The translations under genes were made by a program, and so were the position numbers. The notes under the pieces were generated by a model. The model searched no databases and was not told the DNA's origin. It saw only the letters and a list, made by a program, of their open reading frames with translations. A stretch of 64,000 nt of DNA, taken from NCBI GenBank assembly GCA_029959085.1, contig JARWIR010000001.1:20761730-20825729 (forward strand). Direction: 5' to 3'. This stretch comes from Nemophila menziesii. Lineage: Eukaryota; Streptophyta; Magnoliopsida; Boraginales; Hydrophyllaceae. Of the stretch, positions 11,674 through 22,704 are shown piece by piece. Every line of letters starts with the position of its first letter. Within the stretch, counting starts at the first letter, position 1.

Positions 11674-14600
11674 TTATTACTACTTGGAATTTAAGGGGTT
11701 TCGGCTCAACCCATAAAAAGCTAGGGGTAAAAGATTTAATTAAAAAGAAAAATATAGATGTGATGGGAATATTGGAAACAAAGAGTAATACTAATAAAGT
11801 GGATTTATTTATGAATAACATGCTTAAAGGGTGGAAGAGTGTTAATAACTTCGACTTAATAGAGTATGGAAGAATCCTTATAGTTTGGGATCCGGATAAA
11901 GTACAAGTTGAGATTATCGAGAGAACATCTCAAGCTATACATTGCAAGATTGTGTGTAAGGTAACATCTCTTAGTTTATATACTTCGTTTATTTACGGAC
12001 TAAATGATATAAGATTGAGAAGAAACTTGTGGAAAAATCTAATTGATTTTTCCGCTACTTTCGATGATTCGTGGTTTCTTTTGGGTGATTTCAACAATAT
12101 ATTAGCTTTTAATGAAAGGATTAGAGGACAAAATGTTACAGTGGGTAATTTTAAAGAATTTGCGGATTGTTGTAATCACTTAGGCCTTGAGGATATACAA
12201 TATACCGGTCAATTCTTTAAATGGGATAATAACCATGTTCTTAGTAAGATTGATAGAGCATTGGGTAATCGTAAGCTAGATGAATCGAATCATTATATTC
12301 AAGCCGATTTTTTACCGAAATCTAGTGTATCCGACCATTCACCTTGTATAGTTAATATTTTCTTACAATATGTTACTAGGATTGTTCCTTTCCGTTTCTT
12401 TGATATGTGGGTGCAACATGAAGATTATTATGTAACGGTTGAAGATGGATGGAACAAGACCATGGTCGCGGGTACTAAACAATATATCCTATGTAAAAAA
12501 ATGCAAGCTTTGAAGTTCGACTTGAGGAAATTAAATAAGATCCACTTTTCTCATATTTCCGCAAGGGCAAAGAAAGCTAAGGAGGATCTTGAAATAGCCG
12601 AGGTACATTTCCAACAAAATTTACCTTTGTCTTCATTTGATAACTTGGTTGAGATTCGGAAGAGATCTAAAACTCTAGAAATGGCCGAGCTTAGTTTTCT
12701 TAAACAAAAGGCTAAGCTCGGTTATTCCCTTAAGAGTGATAGGTGTACTAAAATGTTCCATGGGCTCCTTAAAAGTAAAAATAGAAGAAGATTTATTCCG
12801 AATATTTTAAAGGAAAGTGGTGATTTAACTACTTCTAAAGATCAAGTCAATGAAACTTTCCTAAAAAATTTCAAAGGTTTATTTGGTGCTAAAGATAATA
12901 CGACACATATTAATTCCGAAGTATTTGATTATGGAAGTAAAATTACTTTAGATCAAGGAGAAGATATGTGCCGTGACATAACCGATTTGGAGATTAAAGA
13001 AGCTATTTTTAAAATAGCAAATGATAAAGCGCCCGGACCCGATGGTTATTCTTCATTATTTTTTAAGAGTTCGTGGAATATTATTGGGGAAGATGTTATC
13101 TTAGCGGTACGTGAATTCTTTACCTCCGGTTTTTTACTTAAGCAATTAAATACTACTATTATTGCTTTAATTCCGAAGATAGATGATCCCAAAAGTGTTG
13201 ATAATTTTCGGCCTATTTCGTGTTGTAACGTGATTTATAAAGCGATTACTATGATATTAGCGGATAGATTGAAACCTTGTTTAAAAAATATAGTGGATAA
13301 AGCCCAAAATGCGTTTGTTGAGGGTAGATCTATGATAGAAAATATTTACCTTATGCAAGAACTATTTCGAGGTTATAATAATCAAAGTAGCTCGTCAAGA
13401 TGTACTATTAAAATTGATTTTAGAAAGGCGTATGACTCTATATCTTGGAACTTTATTTATGAAAAGTTTTAAAGGGATTAAAGTTTTCGGAAAAAATAGT
13501 AAATTGGATTATGGTGTGTGTTTCATCTCCGTTTTACTCTTTGGCTATAAATGGAGAAGTGCATGGTTTTTTTAAAGGCGAAAAAGGCTTAAGACAAGGT
13601 GATCCTATGTCTCCTTATCTATTTATTCTTTGTCTTGAATATTTTTCTAGGCTTTTAAAAAAAAATACTTGTGTTGGATTTAATTATCATCCCAAATGTG
13701 AGAAGGAAAAAATAACACATTTAGCTTTTGCGGACGATTTAATGTTACTTTCTAAAGGTGATAAAGGTTCGATTAAGATTCTTATGGATAGTTTAAATGA
13801 GTTTGGAGATGTTTCGGGGTTTCGTTTAAATGTTGAAAAATCTAATATTAATTACATAGGTATCTCAAATGATGATTTGATTAATGGGATTATACCTACG
13901 AATTTTGAGGAAGGGATTATGCCTTTTCGTTATTTAGGGGTCCCGCTAGGATCTTCCGTATTATTATCGAGAGACTATAAATCTCTTTTTGATAAATTGG
14001 AAGGTTATGTTAGGAGTTGGAGAGCCTCTTCACTCTCATTTGCGGGTAGATTGGAATTGATTAGATCGGTTCTTCAAGGGGTGATATGCTTTTGGTTTAC
14101 AATTTTCCCGGTTCCGGTTGGTGTTAAAGAGAGAATTATTAGTATTTGCCGTAATTTTTATTGGGATAATAAGCTGTTGGCATATAGCCTCCCTTAATAG
14201 GTTATTTTAATATGACAAATCCTCTTGTGTTTAGTGTGCTAATTACTCTTGTTTTACATATTCTATCTTGCACTCTAATTCATCAAAAAGCACTTCTTTA
14301 TCTTTTAGATCAAAGCTTTATTGTTATATCTTAAGAAACTAATTCTCTTACAAATACTTTTATTCATATCTTTGTGTACATTGAGAATTAGCTTTAGTGA
14401 TCAACTACAAAGTTTATTAGAATGATGTTCTCTACAACTCTCGTGAAGAAGGTTTTCTGATCCGAGCATCACAGTAAAAGATATACTCACCAGAAGGTGT
14501 TTTAGACCTTTGGTGCGGTATACCGGCGGATTGAGCGGTATACCGCCCGCAGCACGGACTACACCACGGAGCAGGGCTAGTCCGTCATAAAGCAAGTGAA

Positions 14601-16507
14601 TTAAACGAAGGTTCATGCGGTACACCGCACGAGACCCGCGGTGCACCGCAGGTTAGGGTTTTCTGCAGCAAAATGAAGACAAAAAGGCATATATCCGTTG
14701 GGGATATTAATATATCCGTTGGAGACAAGTCTTATGACCGTTGGAAGCATTTTGCAGCTATAAATTGAAGGTCTTTCAAGGCTACAACTACACCTTCAAC
14801 CCATATACATTAAGGGGCTTAATTGTTATCATCCAAGAAGGTGTCAAGAGCTATACATTGTCATATCCACTCAATTAAGGAGTTAATCCAATAAGCCACA
14901 AAGTTCTATCTACTCAAGAGGAGTCTTTCATGCTTAAGTGTTATATCTACTCATTAGGAGATTGTTAGCAAAGTAGTTTCACCCTTTAAACTCTTTGTAT
15001 TTATCCTCTTAAGTCTAGTTCTTGTAATAGATAGATTAAGAGAGAATTTGAGTATCGGGAGTATACTCGGTGTCCTTGTGTTGTGATTACACAAGAGTTT
15101 CCTTCGTGGTTTCGAAGAGGTTGTCCTTCGTGTTATCGAAGAGGTTGTAAGGGTTATTGTGTTCTCGACCCGGTTAAGAGAGACACGGGAGCTTAGTGAA
15201 AAGCTTGAAATCCTAAGGAGGCTTCCTTAGGTAGTGGATGTAGGGAAACCGAACCACTATAAATCGTGTGTATCTTTCTATCCCTACAATCTTTATTTTC
15301 CGCACTTTATATGTTTGATAATATGCTAGTATGAATATTGTGATATTGATTTTCTAGTTTATCTAACTTAGATCATCTAGCATAGTAAGAGAATAGATAG
15401 TCGATTTACTTGTTAAACTTATATATCGAACCTCTAACTTATCCTTTGCATGATCCCATAAGTGTTTGATATATTAGTTGACTTAGAAGTTTTCTCTTAA
15501 ACTTATAATTGTCCAAAATATTTTTAATTAGGCATTAATCTTATTAGTAATCCTATTCACCCCCCCCCCCCCCCCCCTCCCTCTAGGACTTTCATAAGCC
15601 ACCCCAAGTTCGTTGGAAAAATATTTGTATGCCTAAAAATGAAGGGGGACTTGGATTAAAAGATTTTGAAGCATGGAATAAAGCTTTACTTCTAAAGATG
15701 ATTCGGAAAATAGTGGAAAATAAAGAATCACTTTGGATTAGGTGGATTCATGGTGAGTATTTTAATAGTAGTGGGCTTTGGGAATGGATTCCTAAAAAAA
15801 GTAATTCCCCACTTTTGAAAAATATTTGGGAGTTAAAAGAAATTATACGTGGGTCCCTAGGTGAAGAAGGAAGAAAAGAAATATTAGCTTTATGGTTTGC
15901 TTCCGGTAAGGCGCCCCGATCAACATATGAGGTAAATACAATAGAGTTTTATGATGTATATAAATTCCCTTATGATTTATTTCGTCGAAAAACTTTTATT
16001 AAACCTTGGGAAAATATTGTGTGGGATCCGAGTGTATTTCCGAAACATGCTATCATAGTATGGATGGCATTAAAAGAAAGACTTAAAACTAAGAATAGGA
16101 TTACTTACATGGAACTTGATCCACTTTGTGATTTGTGTAAGGAAGATTTTGAATCGAATAGGCATTTATTTTTTGAAGGATCTTTTGTTAAGGCTATATG
16201 GGTTGATATAAAAATGTGGCTTGGACTAGACAAGGAAATGAACACTATTCTAAGCGCTTTGAAATGGCTTAAAAAATTAAAAGCTAGAGAGAATTGGAGA
16301 AGAAAGGCTTGGAAAGTGGGTTTTGGAGCTACCGTGTATTGTATTTGGACGGCGAGAAATCACCTAGCCATGAGAGGTGCTTCCAAGACTAGAGAAATAG
16401 TAACCAAGGAAATTAAATGGTGTGTTTATTCAATCTTATTTTCCTTGTTTCCTCGGCATTCTTTTTTGGATGTGAGTGGAAGGCTAGCTTGTATTAGTAT
16501 AGTATGA
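11670..16507 (+). pseudogene. LINE-B ORF2: endonuclease, reverse transcriptase, zf-RVT; interrupted
   Basis: ORF2 begins at ATG 11670. The endonuclease shows TTWNLRGFG, ILETK, LLGDFNNI and SDHSPCIV. Reverse transcriptase follows with NDKAPGPDG, FRPISCCNVIYK, KIDFRKAYDS, GLRQGDPMSP and FADD. A one-base loss in a T run near 13470 shifts the frame; reading resumes through 13511-14174. The solo LTR plus one duplicated target copy (1425 bases, a multiple of three) then interrupts the gene. Removing these rejoins the flanking codons in the same frame (...DNK then PPQVRWKN...). The 3' part holds MPKNEGGLGLKDFE and a zf-RVT module (CDLCKEDFESNRHLFF) whose last cysteine is a glycine. About 1137 residues would be encoded without the lesions. 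No RNase H is present. Confidence 0.9.
14170..15599 (+). mobile_element. Copia-type solo LTR (1420 bp), TSD TAAGC
   Basis: The insert (14175-15594) begins TGTTGG and ends CTTTCA (TG...CA). It is flanked by the 5-bp duplication TAAGC at 14170-14174 and 15595-15599. Near its 3' end it carries an 18-base C run (15560-15577) followed by CTCTAGGACTTTCA, a form I know from the 3' ends of large plant Copia LTRs just before the primer binding site. A TATA-like CTATAAAT lies near 14758. There is no gag or pol and no second LTR, so it is best explained by LTR-LTR recombination. The identical TSD copies suggest moderate youth. Confidence 0.88.
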
Positions 16508-16628
16508 GGTAGTTGTTTTTTTATATTCCTTGTTGCTACCTTAAGCTTTCGAGCCTAGGTAGGTAACACCCATGTATAGTGTACAGTTTTGATATTTTAA
16601 TACAACCGTTTACCCGACCCAAAAAAAA

Positions 16629-17751
16629 TAAGGAACTATTATGGGTCTCTTGGTATTTTGTTGCTTGTTGGATGTAGTAATCAAAATACTCTCTCCTTAC
16701 CTTTTCACGTAGTAAAAAAAATATTACTATATTATCTCCTCTCTAATAGATGAGTGGACAAGCTAGCCATGGAAGGAGTAACTGCATGCTCAGAACCCAT
16801 AGAATTGCGAAATCCTTCAAACTATCTTTTAAATTATATTATGAAAGATAGAAATGAATGTGCAACTACTAAGATCATATCAGATCATGTACAAAAATTT
16901 AGATAATTGTTAGTCTTGTATTATCCGGCTTCTAAGCCTTGCATGTATGCCAAAAAAAAAAGTACTACATTTACTAATATATCTTGATATTTTAAAGGGA
17001 TAATTTTATTTGTAGACTAAGTATTTATCCCTATTCTAAAATTAGGCATATGATTTTAATTCTAATTATAAGCCTTATTTACCATCCTTTTTTTAATTTA
17101 GGCCATTACTAATTTATTTTTTATATTTATTATAATTAATAAATTAATTATTTATTTTATTACCATCATAATATATATATTATCTAAACAAAAAGTACAG
17201 ACAACTATCTAGATATGGTCTGTCTAAATGTTCAAAAATACAATTTGTCTAGAAGTCATTTTTGTGTTATTTACATCAAATACGTTTTTCTAATTATCGG
17301 GATTTGATTAGTATTATAAATTGTAACATATAATTTTTTTTTTTTTAAAATGAATAAAACTTTCTAGAAAACCCAGTTTAAATTTCTATTATTGAGACGA
17401 TTAACCATATAGGCATTTGAAGGTATTCGATTGTGTGTAACACATTTTTTAGGATACTTAAAATTACAATATATTATTATTTGTTTGAAAAAAAATAAGA
17501 AAAACCCTTGAGCAAAACTCGACCTCCAAAGAAAAAAATTAAGGAGGACCCTTGATCAAAACTCGACCTCCAAAGATAAAATGCCACAAAATGCATGAGA
17601 CATTCAAAAATCAAGATCAACCTTTCGACCAACAAATATCAAGATCAACCAACAAAATCTCAAAGCAAAACCAAATAATAGTAATAATAATTAATTCTTT
17701 ACCACATTATAAAGCAAAAATATATGGTAGATAGTATAAATTACCGACACT
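16629..17751. other. anonymous AT-rich intergenic sequence
   Basis: No gene or transposon end could be supported. There is an A run after GTATGCC near 16950 that looks like a retroposon tail, but no duplication was found for it. Confidence 0.4.
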
Positions 17752-17811
17752 AACAACTAGGTGACAAAAGCGTCCAAAAAAAAAAAAAAAAAAAAACAAC
17801 TAGGTGACAAA
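17752..17811 (+). mobile_element. micro-retroinsertion 1 (AGCGTCC plus poly(A), 17-bp TSD)
   Basis: AACAACTAGGTGACAAA occurs at 17752-17768 and again at 17795-17811. Between the copies lies only AGCGTCC followed by about 19 A. The long duplication and A tail fit a LINE-type insertion truncated to its last few bases. Confidence 0.8.
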
Positions 17812-18076
17812 GGAAGAAAATAAGCTTAATTGTTATTCTACATAATTTGGGGGCGGTAATTAGAGATTTGAAAAACTGAAAAGGAAGTAGACAAAAAGCT
17901 GGAGTAGTCATATCATACTCCACACTAACCGGGAGCAATATAACACAAGTAAAGCAACCTCTTCATGACAAACTTTTTTCTTGGCTGTTCACTAATTAAT
18001 TATATGTTTGTTTTATATCCTAATCACATGGCTTTTTAAATTTTTGTCTACGAGTAACTACACATGTTGCCTCTTC

Positions 18077-18118
18077 ATTACAGTAGATATTTGACCCAAA
18101 AAAATTATAGTGGATATT
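18077..18118 (+). mobile_element. micro-retroinsertion 2 (TGACCC plus A run, imperfect TSD)
   Basis: ATTACAGTAGATATT (18077-18091) and ATTATAGTGGATATT (18104-18118) match at 13 of 15 bases and bracket TGACCC plus about six A. LINE-B also ends in GACCC before its A tail, so this may be a minimal copy of that lineage. The two mismatches make it older or less certain. Confidence 0.5.
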
Positions 18119-18209
18119 ATATGACTTTAGTAGTTTTTGTTTCTTTCACTGTTTGGTTGTTTATTGGGTTGCCTTTTTTATTTCACTTTTTGGTTACTTA
18201 TAGGGTTGC

Positions 18210-18648
18210 TTAGGCTAAAAGCTACAATTAGGGATAGAATATGAAAAAATTGAGCTTCAATAGACCCCCTATTATTGGGTTCCCAATTTTCTTAAAACTT
18301 TAGCTACATGTAGCTAACAAAAAGTTAGCTACCCAATTTAATAAACAAATATTTTAAATTATTTATAAAAACTAAACACATCTAATTTTTTTTGAATTTT
18401 ATAGTAAAAGATGATAAATTAATTTTGAGCAAAACAAATAATTATTTAAACTTTTTTAAAATAAAATAAGAATATAACTTTTAGAATTGGGAAGCTGAAA
18501 TTGGGAAGCTGTTGGAACAAAACTATTTTGGAGAGTTAAAATATGAAATACCAACAAAACTGTTTTGGAGAGTTAAAATATGAAATAGGGTAGAGGTTTG
18601 ATTCTCAATTGTAGCTAAATAATCGGGAAGCTGTTGGACTTAGCCTAA
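18210..18648. mobile_element. Tourist-like MITE, copy 2 (internally deleted end)
   Basis: The element at 18213-18645 starts GGCTAA and ends GCTGTTGGACTTAGCC, as in copies 1 and 3. The 5' flank is TTA and the 3' flank TAA. Compared with copy 3, the bases between two GCTAA repeats near the 5' end are missing, consistent with a slippage deletion that removed most of the left inverted repeat. A 37-base unit with TTTTGGAGAGTTAAAATATG is tandemly duplicated (18516 and 18553). Confidence 0.75.
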
Positions 18649-18754
18649 GTATCTATAATTATTGTAAAAATCTATAATTGGTGTTTCCGACTTTGTTTCC
18701 TGTGTTTTCCATTAAATTGGTTGGTATTTTCAACTTTGTTTTGTATGGGTTGAA

Positions 18755-20555
18755 TTTTTTTTTGTTACGGAGGAAGTCTTTAAAAGATCAGTAAACTTTC
18801 TACAACTTATTTACAACTTATTCCTATTCTAAATAAATACGAGAAATGATCTATCTATACTGATCTTTAGTTAAGAAGTGTTATAAGCAATCTGTAAATC
18901 ATCACTAGTGACATATCCTTTTTTACATTTGCTCCCAATTTAGGTAGCCAGTCCGTACATCTATTTGATTCACGGAATACCCATGATAGCTCAAATTGCT
19001 CATTACTGCTCATTATATTACGGCAAATTCTTATAATATCATTTAAGTGATCTCTTGAGTTCACACCGCCCTTTACTAGCGCGTGTAACTCACTCACGCC
19101 GTGCAAATCCAATCAAGAAGTCTCTATTACCATCCCGAAAAATACCACCAAATCCAGCTAGATTTTTTGTACATTAAATGATTCGTCTATATTTAATTTT
19201 AGCCCATTAACCAGTTTATCCCATATAACTAGCGGTTTCTTTGCCGAGGTGACTAATCCTCCCTCCCTTTCTACTCCCCACGCGCGCATAAAGTCAATGG
19301 TCGCATTGTGGATAATAGCCTTTAACTCATTATTTGACTTCCTCCTCGCGGCCGGGTAAAAAATTCTCCCATTCCTGTCAATCCATACATACCAAATGAA
19401 GGCTGCAAAAATATACCTGCGTTCTACTCCTCTAGTCTTTGACTTATTAGATAGAGCATCACTCCACCACTTCAACTCCTCACTCGCTAGCTGTCGATTA
19501 AAGCCCTCAGGTAAGTCACAGTTATGCTCACTTCCCTGTTGTACAGAAGATGAAAAATAACTTTGCTGCTTCAGTGCTGTTCCGTGACCCCTGTCTGAGT
19601 TATTGAGCATTCTTACGCCATATGTCAACACCTGTTGTCCAGTCCAAACACCTGTAGCAGTTTGAGCATTCGCTGCAATTGAACCAGCACCTGTCCGCTC
19701 TCCATTAACCTCCAAACACAGCTTGAGCAGGTCACTATATCTACTGCATTTCCGAAAGAGATGGCTTGCCGACTCTATCTCCAAACCACATCTTACGCAC
19801 AAGGGGTCAACCGCGATTCCTCTTTGCACAAGATTTTGCCTAGTTGGCAACCAATCCCGAATCACGCGCCACAACAACACTTTGATTTTTTGGGGACACT
19901 TGAGCGACCATACAAGGTCCCATTTGAAGCATGACTCTACTTCCACCGGTGATAATCTAATATACGCCAATTTGACCGTAAACTTACCCGTACAATTGAA
20001 TCTCCATTTATACGACTTCTCATTTCCAATTATAGTCTCAATGACCCCTTCATTCAACACTTCCTTTCCAATAAGAATATTCTTGCACATTCTAGAATCT
20101 GAATCTTTCACCTCTCGTTCTAGAATGCCTTCTCTAAAATAATTATGTTAAACGCACTAACCCATAAGGTTGGATCATTAGTTAGTATTTTCCATCTGAG
20201 CTTAGATAACAATGATTTATTATAATTTCTTACTCTTCTTAACCCCAAACCACCACACTTTTTTGAACGACAAATTGCTTCCCAAGAAATCCAATGTATC
20301 TTCCTCCCTTCTTCGGAAGAGCCCCAAATGAATTCTCCAAAAACGTGTACCGGAAGTTTCATAATCTGCATTATATACGTGGGAATACCCGACAACACCG
20401 ATTATGCTAGCGTGATTCTTCTTGCTAGTGATAAATTTTGACCCAGATTATGCTAGCGTGATTCTTCTTGCTAGTGATAAATTTTGGCCCTTCCAATTGA
20501 GAAGCCTGCTTTGCATTTTAGATGTAACCCGCCGAAAGAAATTTTCTACCCATCA
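18755..20555 (-). pseudogene. LINE-C: 3' half of an L1-type LINE (minus strand)
   Basis: Read on the minus strand, the sequence gives the end of the reverse-transcriptase region (MQSRLLNWKGQNLSLARR, LSGIPTYIMQ; about 20545-20340), then the IHWISWEAICRSKKCGGLGL block, a zf-RVT module (CVRCGLEIESASHLFRKC, near 19760-19810) and an RNase H domain started by LKLNIDESF and continued after a frameshift near 19157 (GGIFRDGN; then SNRCTDWLPKLGA near 18910). It ends in a T run at 18755-18763, the minus-strand A tail. A 46-base tandem duplication (20400-20486), at least one frameshift and an internal deletion in RNase H make it non-functional. No TSD was found. Confidence 0.82.
20400..20486. repeat. 46-bp tandem duplication inside LINE-C
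   Basis: GATTATGCTAGCGTGATTCT and the following bases begin at 20400 and again at 20446; the second copy is nearly complete. Because 46 is not a multiple of three, the duplication breaks the LINE-C frame. Confidence 0.9.
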
Positions 20556-22166
20556 TTTTCTTCAAGATCAAAACCCACTTTATTAGAGGGACTATGATTA
20601 GGTTATAAATGTCACTTTGAACTACTTTCAAGTCAAACGAGTATTAAAAACGAAATTGAGTTTAAAAGCAGAGCAGTGTACTTTGTGCTTTTAAGCCAAG
20701 TTTGTGGTAATCTCTTTAGTTGCTTTTTACTGTAATCTTGTTTAGTGTCACCCTTCTTATTAGGACTTTTTAATGTTGACCAAAAATGCAAAATTTATTA
20801 CTAACAAAACTTACGACAATTAAGGTTAACCTAACCCCACAGTACGAGATATAATGTATATAAAACGCACAATTAACCGAGAAATGAAGAGAATAACAAT
20901 GTCGTAAATAGATTAAAGTTCCTAGAAATTCCAAATATTGAACTGAGAAACTATAAGCGTAAAAATTATATGAAGCTCATTCAAACACGAGTTACAAATT
21001 CAGCTTTACCTTATATAAATTTAAATATTTGTAAAATTAAAACAATGCTTATGAGTTGAATGAGTTTCGAATAAACAAATACACGAACCCTGAACTTTCC
21101 GACTTTTAATGATCAGCAGCAAATCATCTCACCTTGGAACGGATAAACCCAGCTCTATTTCAACGAACATCAAAAAAACTCACATTAGACAAAAATTCAA
21201 ACACTTGAAATGCAACATGTTAGTTAAATTACAAATAAGTACAGCCAAAAATTCCCGTTTGTATAATTTTGTTTCCAAGTCTTGTATAAGTAATTAAAAA
21301 TGTAAAGGTAACTAATAACTGACAAGGGCACCTCCAAAAATGGCGAAGTAAGTGTTTTCACGTTCCATCAATTTCATCTGGAAAAGGAGAATTTTCGTTA
21401 CTATAGTATTTTTATTAACTTAATGCAAACTTAAAATTTTGGACTGATAGGCCCCACTTAAACCAAACCATAGGTAGGTAAAATGCAAAAAAAAAAATGA
21501 AAATAAGGAATGTATAACATTGGAACTACCAAAAAATTACTAGTATTAATTTTCTTACTATCTAGTAGTACATCATTACAAATATTAAGGACCTAAAATA
21601 GCCGAAGGAAATTTCAATTGTAGGTCCTGAAAGTTAAATTTTTAAATTTTTTAGTACTGCTAATCAGAAGTGGAATCATTTTTTTTTATACCAATATGTA
21701 GGATTATTTTTCTTTATATATCCAACTAGGAAATGATTTTTAGGAGTAATATATTTGAGTTATTATTGACAGACCTTGTAAATTTGTTGTATATATCTTT
21801 CAAGCTTTAGGAAATTCATGTGCCTGCACGAACCAAATATTTTCCAGTCAGATAGCTTATCAATTTCTTGCATCCCAAAACATGTCACTTATTGTTTCAC
21901 TTAGGAGGTAAAATTTGCTATTGGGTATATATTGGCTATTCTGCATAAAATAGAGAGACTAATAGTATATTTTACTATTTTAGTATCGTGAAAAATAAGA
22001 CACTCCCTATAAAATTTAAATATATGTTCAATTTACGTTCCATGAATGCCTAACCAAAATCAAGATATTGGTGAAAATGCTCTCAATTAAATTAATTAAA
22101 TAAATTGCACAAGCAAAAAGCACACAGAGTTCCGGTTTCATTAATAAAATCATTAATTTCATAATA
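20556..22166. other. anonymous intergenic sequence downstream of the NFD6-like gene
   Basis: AT-rich sequence with no supported gene. It includes the 3' flank of the minus-strand NFD6-like gene; the exact polyadenylation site cannot be read. Confidence 0.4.
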
Positions 22167-22576
22167 TCAAAAATAAAAAATAGATACTAAAGACTGGGAG
22201 AATGTACCCTGTGAAAGCGCCCGACAATTCCTAGAAGCGGAGCTCAGGCATGACGTCATCCTCGCTGTAGCTACAGCGCTGTGCAGCGGCAGCATACTCA
22301 ACACCCCTCCCAATTCCGATGGCATCCTAATAAAAGAATTTTAAAATAAAAATTGAATTTCAAAATATAATAATTTTATATGTAGAGAGATATAGACCTG
22401 GATAGTGATAAACGGCGAAGCGGCGATGAGATAGGTGTAGATGGGATTGAGAACTTGGCATACGAGGTTGAAGCTGAGCTGTTAAAAGGAGGCGAACCCG
22501 ACGTTTTGGTTTTGACTGCGGATTTGAGGGAGTTGATAGAAGCTCTGCTGATAATTCTGGAGCATTTCGACGCCAT
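22167..22576 (-). CDS. NFD6-like small mitochondrial/plastid protein, two exons
   Basis: Two minus-strand exons are joined by a 71-base intron (22327-22397) with GT and AG ends. Exon 1 is 22398-22576 and exon 2 is 22167-22326. The predicted protein has 112 residues. The N-terminus (MASKCSRIISRASINSLKSA, then serine- and arginine-rich sequence to RRLSLSR) looks like an organelle transit peptide. The conserved C-terminal part, MLPLHSAVATARMTSCLSS and CRALSQG, matches my knowledge of plant NUCLEAR FUSION DEFECTIVE 6-like proteins, small organellar proteins named for a polar-nuclei fusion phenotype. The splice joins AG and G to keep SRMPSELGG in frame, as in the family. The last residues after SQG diverge; family members often have alternative 3' exons there, so the exact C-terminus is uncertain. 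Confidence 0.75.
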
Positions 22577-22704
22577 TTTTTAAGATCCGATAGAGAAAAT
22601 GGGAGGTTTTGTAAGGAGATGGGTATAGATTATTTTTTATTGTAGCTCGATTGAGGGTTTTAGGAGTTTAGAGAATGGGGCTTGATAATAATGAATAATA
22701 GAAT

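Larger units (their letters stand above)
11054..16628 (+). mobile_element. LINE-B: 5'-truncated L1-type LINE carrying a solo LTR
   Basis: This second plus-strand LINE contains the 3' part of ORF1, the whole of ORF2, a short 3' UTR and a terminal A run (about 16621-16628) after CGACCC. The 5' end is placed near 11054, where the ORF1 frame opens; the true edge and the TSD were not found. Its ORF2 lacks the RNase H domain present in LINE-A, so it belongs to another lineage. A Copia-type solo LTR (14175-15594) splits ORF2. Lesions are few: two in ORF1, one frameshift in ORF2 and the LTR. Confidence 0.88.

Noticed and set aside
14401..14646. Minus-strand frame inside the solo LTR
   Set aside because: LTR sequence; no known protein.
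16940..16965. Another micro-retroinsertion at the A run after GTATGCC
   Set aside because: No flanking duplication could be found.
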